A stretch of 28,151 bases of DNA from CAYTCZ01 sp964436315 (GTDB lineage: Bacteria > Actinomycetota > Thermoleophilia > Gaiellales > Gaiellaceae), in contig CAYTCZ010000047.1 of assembly GCA_964436315.1 (NCBI GenBank), forward strand, positions 1 to 28,151. Reading direction: 5' to 3'. The position numbers were made by a program, and so were the translations under genes. Shown piece by piece: positions 24,706-28,151 of the stretch; positions within the stretch are counted from its first letter, which is position 1, and each line of letters opens with the position of its first letter. A model generated the notes under the pieces. The model did no database searches. It was not told the origin of the DNA and was given only the letters and a program-made list of their open reading frames with translations.

Positions 24706-25519
24706 AGTGAACGGCACGCAGATCTACTACGAGCTCGCCGGCTCGGGTCCGACCATCATGCAGGTCCCTGGTGCCGTGAGTGCGCACGAAGGGTACGCGC
24801 TCGTGACACCGGAGATGTCGAAGTACTTCACGGTCCTCGATTACGACCCGCGGGGATACGGACAGAGCGACCGTCCCGACCAGGAGTACAACTTCGACGT
24901 CTGGGTCGCGGACATGATCGGTCTCCTCGACGCTCTGGAAATCGAAAAGACGCATGTCCACGGCGGATCGATGGGAAGCATGGTCGGCCTCCGGTTTGCC
25001 GCTACTCATCCTGACCGGGTCGACAAGCTCATCGTCAGCGGTTGCGCCGTCAAGTCCGATTTCATGGCCACGCTTCACTACAGGGTGTGGAAGGCGATGG
25101 CACGTGCCTACGGTACGGGTAGCCGTGAGCTTGCCGAGGAGCTGTGCAACAAGGCCGTCTCGCGCGAGTTCCTCGACGGTCCGAACGGGGGAGAGGACCT
25201 CGTCGCAGCTGTGATGGACGTCGCCGGCCGAAATGTCGGCGTCGACGTGTTCTGCGCGGCCTGCGACACGATGATCGAGACGAACCTCACTGCGGACCTC
25301 GCCAAGGTGCGAGCACCAACGCTCGTGATGGTGGGCGACGAGGATGTGCTCACCCCGGCCGAGCAAGGGCCGGCGGGTGGGGGCGCGCGCTTCATCTACG
25401 ACGGACTTGTGAATGCTGCCGAACGCAAGTACCTCGTCATCGAGGGGAGCGGACACGCGAACCTGCTCGACAACGCCGAGATCTGCAATCAGGCCGTCAT
25501 CGACTTCGTGTTCGGTTAA
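24692..25519 (+). CDS. Alpha/beta hydrolase (enol-lactonase/esterase-like), paralogue
   Basis: A 275-residue alpha/beta hydrolase with S93 in GGSMGS, Asp in GDEDVLTP and His in GSGHANL. Aligned with 22109-22924 it shares GAVSAHEGYA, the THVHGGSMG elbow and FCAACDTMIET. ATG 24692 follows AGGAGG at about ten bases and overlaps the binding-protein stop, so it belongs to the same transcript. Two such hydrolases in one cluster may act on two ester, lactone or amide intermediates. Confidence 0.88.
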   Translation: MPKTEVNGTQIYYELAGSGPTIMQVPGAVSAHEGYALVTPEMSKYFTVLDYDPRGYGQSDRPDQEYNFDVWVADMIGLLDALEIEKTHVHGGSMGSMVGLRFAATHPDRVDKLIVSGCAVKSDFMATLHYRVWKAMARAYGTGSRELAEELCNKAVSREFLDGPNGGEDLVAAVMDVAGRNVGVDVFCAACDTMIETNLTADLAKVRAPTLVMVGDEDVLTPAEQGPAGGGARFIYDGLVNAAERKYLVIEGSGHANLLDNAEICNQAVIDFVFG

Positions 25520-25566
25520 GCGAAAGACGCACGACGCCGCGGTCGGCACCTCTCCCCGGCTCGCAG

Positions 25567-25572
25567 TACGAT
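25567..25572 (+). promoter_or_regulatory. -10 box of a probable leaderless gene
   Basis: TACGAT lies eight bases before GTG 25581, with a weak TCGGCA -35 box 18 bases upstream (25543-25548). No ribosome site precedes the GTG, fitting leaderless expression. Confidence 0.35.
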
Positions 25573-25580
25573 CGTCTCCG

Positions 25581-26885
25581 GTGTTCGGCCGCCTGCGCCA
25601 GATTCTCGAGGAGCGCTCCCAAACGGAACCTCCCGTGCAGGTCGGCCTGATCGGTGCGGGCGCGTTCGGGACGATGCTGCTGGCGCAACTCGCGCGGCTC
25701 CCTGCCGTCGAGATCGCGGGGGTGGCGGATCTCGACCCCGACCGTGCTCGGGCTGCGCTGGATCGCGCCGATGCCCCGGCTGGAGCGGTTGTGACCACGG
25801 AGCCCGCAAGCCTCGTCGAACTCGATGGGCTCGATGTGGTTGTCGAGGCGACTGGCTCCCCGTCCGCGGGCGTGCGCCACGCACTCTGGGCCTTGGAGTC
25901 TAGGCGCCACGTCGTCATGGTCACCGTCGAGGCCGATGCCCTCGTCGGCCCGCTTCTCACCGAACGAGCCAAGGAGGCCGGGGTTGTCTACGGGCTTGCG
26001 TACGGGGATCAGCCGGCCTTGATTGTCGAGCTCGTCAATTGGGCTCGACTCTCGGGGTTCGAGGTCGTGTGTGCCGGGAAAGGGACGAAGTACCTGCCCT
26101 CCTACCACGGGGTCACGCCAGACCAGGTATGGGAGGAGTACGGGCTCACGGATGAGCAGGTGGAGGCGGGCGGATTCAATGCGCGGATGTTCACCTCGTT
26201 TCTCGATGGGACGAAGTCGTCGATCGAGATGGCCTCGGTCTGCAACGCGACCGGGCTCACGCCTCAGCCCGACGGACTTCGCTTTCCGCCCTGTGGATCC
26301 ACTGACCTCGCGGCGATCTGCATCCCGGAGGGTGCGGATGGAGTTCTGTCGCACTCGGGCACCGTAGAGGTCGTCTCGAGCCTCGATCGCGATGGCAACC
26401 CGGTCGAGAACGATCTGCGGTTCGGCGTCTTCGTCACGTTCGAGGCGCCGAGCGAGTACGTTGCGAGCTGCTTCAGCGCCTACGGAATCGCGACCGACCC
26501 AAGCGGCCACTACGCCGCTCTCTATCGTCCTTACCACCTGATCGGGCTCGAGGCTCCGGTGAGCGTACTCGCCGCTGCGTTGCTCGGGGAGCCGACCGGC
26601 TCGCCGAACGGATTCCGGGGAGATGTCGTCGCAGTGGCAAAACGAGACCTCTCGGCCGGGGACGTCCTCGACGGCGAGGGTGGCTCTACGGTCTACGGCC
26701 GGCTCGCGACAGTCGAAGCCTCGCGTTCGGCTCATTCGCTGCCCGTCGGGCTCGCGCACGACGTGCGCCTCAAACAGGCGGTGGCTGCCGGTCAGATGCT
26801 GCGTGTCGCCGACCTCGTGTCACCGCCCACCGGCGAGGCAGCCACGCTGCGGAGTGAACTTGAGCGGCGACTCGACGCCCGCTGA
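25581..26885 (+). CDS. NAD(P)-dependent oxidoreductase with C-terminal SAF domain (homoserine dehydrogenase-like)
   Basis: A 434-residue protein. The N-terminal Rossmann fold has GLIGAGAFG (about residues 22-30) and a VEATGSPSAG strand; the middle is a catalytic domain of the homoserine-dehydrogenase-like group; the C-terminal ~75 residues (AVAKRDLSAGDVLDGEGG onward) are an SAF domain as in UxaA-type and antifreeze-like proteins. The group is widespread in catabolic clusters and often misnamed as a flagellar protein because of the SAF domain. The reaction is not assigned; polyol or branched-sugar acid derivatives are possible. GTG 25581 is chosen over an open frame from 25413 that overlaps the hydrolase. 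Confidence 0.82.
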   Translation: MFGRLRQILEERSQTEPPVQVGLIGAGAFGTMLLAQLARLPAVEIAGVADLDPDRARAALDRADAPAGAVVTTEPASLVELDGLDVVVEATGSPSAGVRHALWALESRRHVVMVTVEADALVGPLLTERAKEAGVVYGLAYGDQPALIVELVNWARLSGFEVVCAGKGTKYLPSYHGVTPDQVWEEYGLTDEQVEAGGFNARMFTSFLDGTKSSIEMASVCNATGLTPQPDGLRFPPCGSTDLAAICIPEGADGVLSHSGTVEVVSSLDRDGNPVENDLRFGVFVTFEAPSEYVASCFSAYGIATDPSGHYAALYRPYHLIGLEAPVSVLAAALLGEPTGSPNGFRGDVVAVAKRDLSAGDVLDGEGGSTVYGRLATVEASRSAHSLPVGLAHDVRLKQAVAAGQMLRVADLVSPPTGEAATLRSELERRLDAR

Positions 26886-26932
26886 TAGCGACTGGAACCT
26901 TGGGCCCTGCTGGTTCTATCCAACAGCGAGAG

Positions 26933-27457
26933 ATGCGCGGCCTCGGCTTTCTCGCCACCGCATCGCTCGCCCTCGTGTTGGCCGCCTGCGGAGGCGGGTC
27001 AGAGGACCCTGTCGCCAGCTATCTCGATGCGGTCGAGGTCGAGCAGGTGCGCTTCGTTGAGATTCGGGAAGCGATCGCTGAGGCCGTGGCCGATATCGAG
27101 CCCGAACGACCCGACGAAGGATGGACTACTGCGGCCGAGTCCCTGCTCTTTGAGGGGGTCGAGTACTCGAAGGTGGCAGCGGACCTCGAGGCAATCGAGC
27201 CACCGGCCGGCCTCGAGGACGCGCATGCTCAATTGGTCGACAGCGTCGAGACGTCGTCGCGCATGACGGCGGAGTTCGCGGCGAACCTCCGCGGGATGGA
27301 TTCCAGTCAGATGGCAACGATCTCGAGTCTGATGAGCCGCCTCGGGCAGAAGGTGCGAGTGGAGAGGGCTCGCTGGCGCTCTGCGGTCATCGCCGCTGCA
27401 ATCGAAGCCGGCGTCGAGATACCTGCCTGGGTCGACGAGGTTGGGGGCACGGCCTGA
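26933..27457 (+). CDS. Small predicted lipoprotein of unknown function
   Basis: A 174-residue protein with a classic lipoprotein signal: MRGLGFLATASLALVLAAC, lipidated Cys19 after LVLAA, then GGGSE. The mature part is acidic and looks mostly helical, with no family I recognise. The start is ATG 26933; an earlier in-frame start at 26900 would put the signal peptide too far inside. It lies 47 bases after the SAF oxidoreductase, with GAGAG right against the start, so the ribosome site is unclear. Confidence 0.72.
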   Translation: MRGLGFLATASLALVLAACGGGSEDPVASYLDAVEVEQVRFVEIREAIAEAVADIEPERPDEGWTTAAESLLFEGVEYSKVAADLEAIEPPAGLEDAHAQLVDSVETSSRMTAEFAANLRGMDSSQMATISSLMSRLGQKVRVERARWRSAVIAAAIEAGVEIPAWVDEVGGTA

Positions 27458-27482
27458 CCCGCCATCCAGAGGAGATCCGAGG

Positions 27483-27500
27483 CTCTTATATGTTATAGAG
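27483..27500. promoter_or_regulatory. A/T-rich imperfect inverted repeat, likely promoter of the E2 gene
   Basis: CTCTTATATGTTATAGAG is an A/T island in GC-rich DNA, with matching CTCT/AGAG ends and a TATGTT (27489-27494) fitting a -10 box. It is 22 bases before the E2 start. No good -35 box is seen. It could also be a regulator-binding site. Confidence 0.35.
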
Positions 27501-27522
27501 CTGCCCGAGGAGGAGACCACTA

Positions 27523-28151
27523 GTGCCCCGCCACGCTGTGATCATGCCGAAGCTCGGCATGTACCTTGAGGACGTTCGTCTGACCGCTTGGCTCAAGGCC
27601 GAGGGCGACGAGGTGAAGGCCGGCGAGGTCCTGTTTACGCTCGAGACGGACAAGGCCGAAGCGGATGTCGAAGCCGAAGCCTCGGGCTGGCTTCACCACC
27701 TGCTCGCCGTCGATTCGATGGTTCCTATTGGCGGCGAGGTCGGTGTGATTGCGACGACGCGTGAGGAGTACGACGAGCTTGTGGCCGAGTCGCAGCAACG
27801 TGCCATAGCAACTCCAGCCCCTGAGGCAGCGGCACAGGGAGACGGCCCGACTGAACCGCATCCGTTTCTCGACTACGTGCAGGACGAGAAGGCGGCTGTG
27901 GCCACGGCGGCGGCGGCACAGTCTGCAGCGCCGGAGGTGCCCAGCCGTCGAACGGGCAAGGCGCTGATCTCGCCGAGAGCTCGGGCACTTCTCCGCGAGC
28001 GCGGCCTGAATCCGTCGGACGTCGAAGGTCTCGAGGGAACCGGCCCAGGCGGACGGATCACAGACAAGGACGTGGAGCAGTTCCTCGACCGTGGCCAAGA
28101 CGAGCAGGTCGGGCCTGTTGTCGCACAACGGATTCCACTGCGCGGACTTCG
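27523..28151 (+). CDS. 2-oxoacid dehydrogenase complex E2 subunit, partial at window end
   Basis: The frame is open to the end of the window (over 209 residues). An N-terminal lipoyl domain has the lipoylated lysine in ETDKAEAD (K44). An Ala/Pro-rich linker (about 90-140) follows, then the peripheral-subunit-binding domain (about 149-188, ISPRARALLRERGLNPSDV and GTGPGGRIT). The final IPLRGLR is the usual beginning of the acyltransferase catalytic domain. It carries acyl groups in pyruvate, branched-chain or acetoin-type dehydrogenase complexes; the type cannot be fixed from this part. GTG 27523 has GAGGAGGAG seven bases upstream. A 2-oxoacid dehydrogenase would fit downstream of the aminotransferases, though E1 and E3 are not in view. 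Confidence 0.9.
   Translation, partial: MPRHAVIMPKLGMYLEDVRLTAWLKAEGDEVKAGEVLFTLETDKAEADVEAEASGWLHHLLAVDSMVPIGGEVGVIATTREEYDELVAESQQRAIATPAPEAAAQGDGPTEPHPFLDYVQDEKAAVATAAAAQSAAPEVPSRRTGKALISPRARALLRERGLNPSDVEGLEGTGPGGRITDKDVEQFLDRGQDEQVGPVVAQRIPLRGL

Noticed and set aside
25497..26759. 420-codon minus-strand frame opposite the SAF oxidoreductase
   Set aside because: There is no recognisable family and it has a charged shadow-type composition; the plus-strand gene has clear Rossmann and SAF features.

Overview
The window is 28.15 kb of high-GC, densely coding bacterial DNA with one 100-N scaffold gap (23559-23658). Frequent GTG starts, GGAGG-type ribosome sites, TANNNT boxes placed 7-8 nt before start codons (leaderless transcription) and a Tat-type lipoprotein binding protein suggest an actinobacterium-like lineage, probably an uncultured one known from a draft or metagenome assembly. 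The exact class cannot be read from the sequence; I lean to Thermoleophilia or Acidimicrobiia. I saw no rRNA, tRNA, CRISPR, transposase or integrase.

Left half (81-15078, all +, apart from one broken minus-strand gene): an SDR and a metallo-beta-lactamase-fold (MBL) hydrolase, a small cupin, a LacI-family regulator overlapping a zinc alcohol dehydrogenase, and a second type of SDR. Then come a decayed EthD-family pseudogene and a complete dipeptide-type ABC importer (binding protein, two permeases, two ATPases). An alpha/beta hydrolase-fold protein, a split-barrel flavin-type protein, a class I/II aminotransferase and an M20 amidohydrolase follow, most of them overlapping or nearly so.

Right half (15085-25519) carries paralogues of much of that set, rearranged into divergent blocks. 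The minus strand has EthD, aminotransferase and split-barrel protein, and further on SDR and MBL. The plus strand has an importer ATPase fused in one reading frame to a permease, and then an M20 amidohydrolase, an alpha/beta hydrolase and an OSBS/N-acylamino-acid-racemase-type enolase cut by the gap. After the gap come the end of a second binding protein and another alpha/beta hydrolase. The right edge has a SAF-domain oxidoreductase, a small lipoprotein and the start of a 2-oxoacid dehydrogenase E2 subunit.

Taken together the window looks like a catabolic island with two related versions of one uptake-and-degradation module. A peptide-like or N-acylated amino compound would be imported, racemised and hydrolysed (enolase plus M20), transaminated, and oxidised by SDR/ADH enzymes. 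The substrate is not shown by the sequence. Four operator-like sites with a central CG flanked by A- and T-tracts lie near the SDR of each version, the first binding protein and the EthD/fusion divergent region. They fit one LacI-type repressor, plausibly the gene at 2146, controlling both versions.
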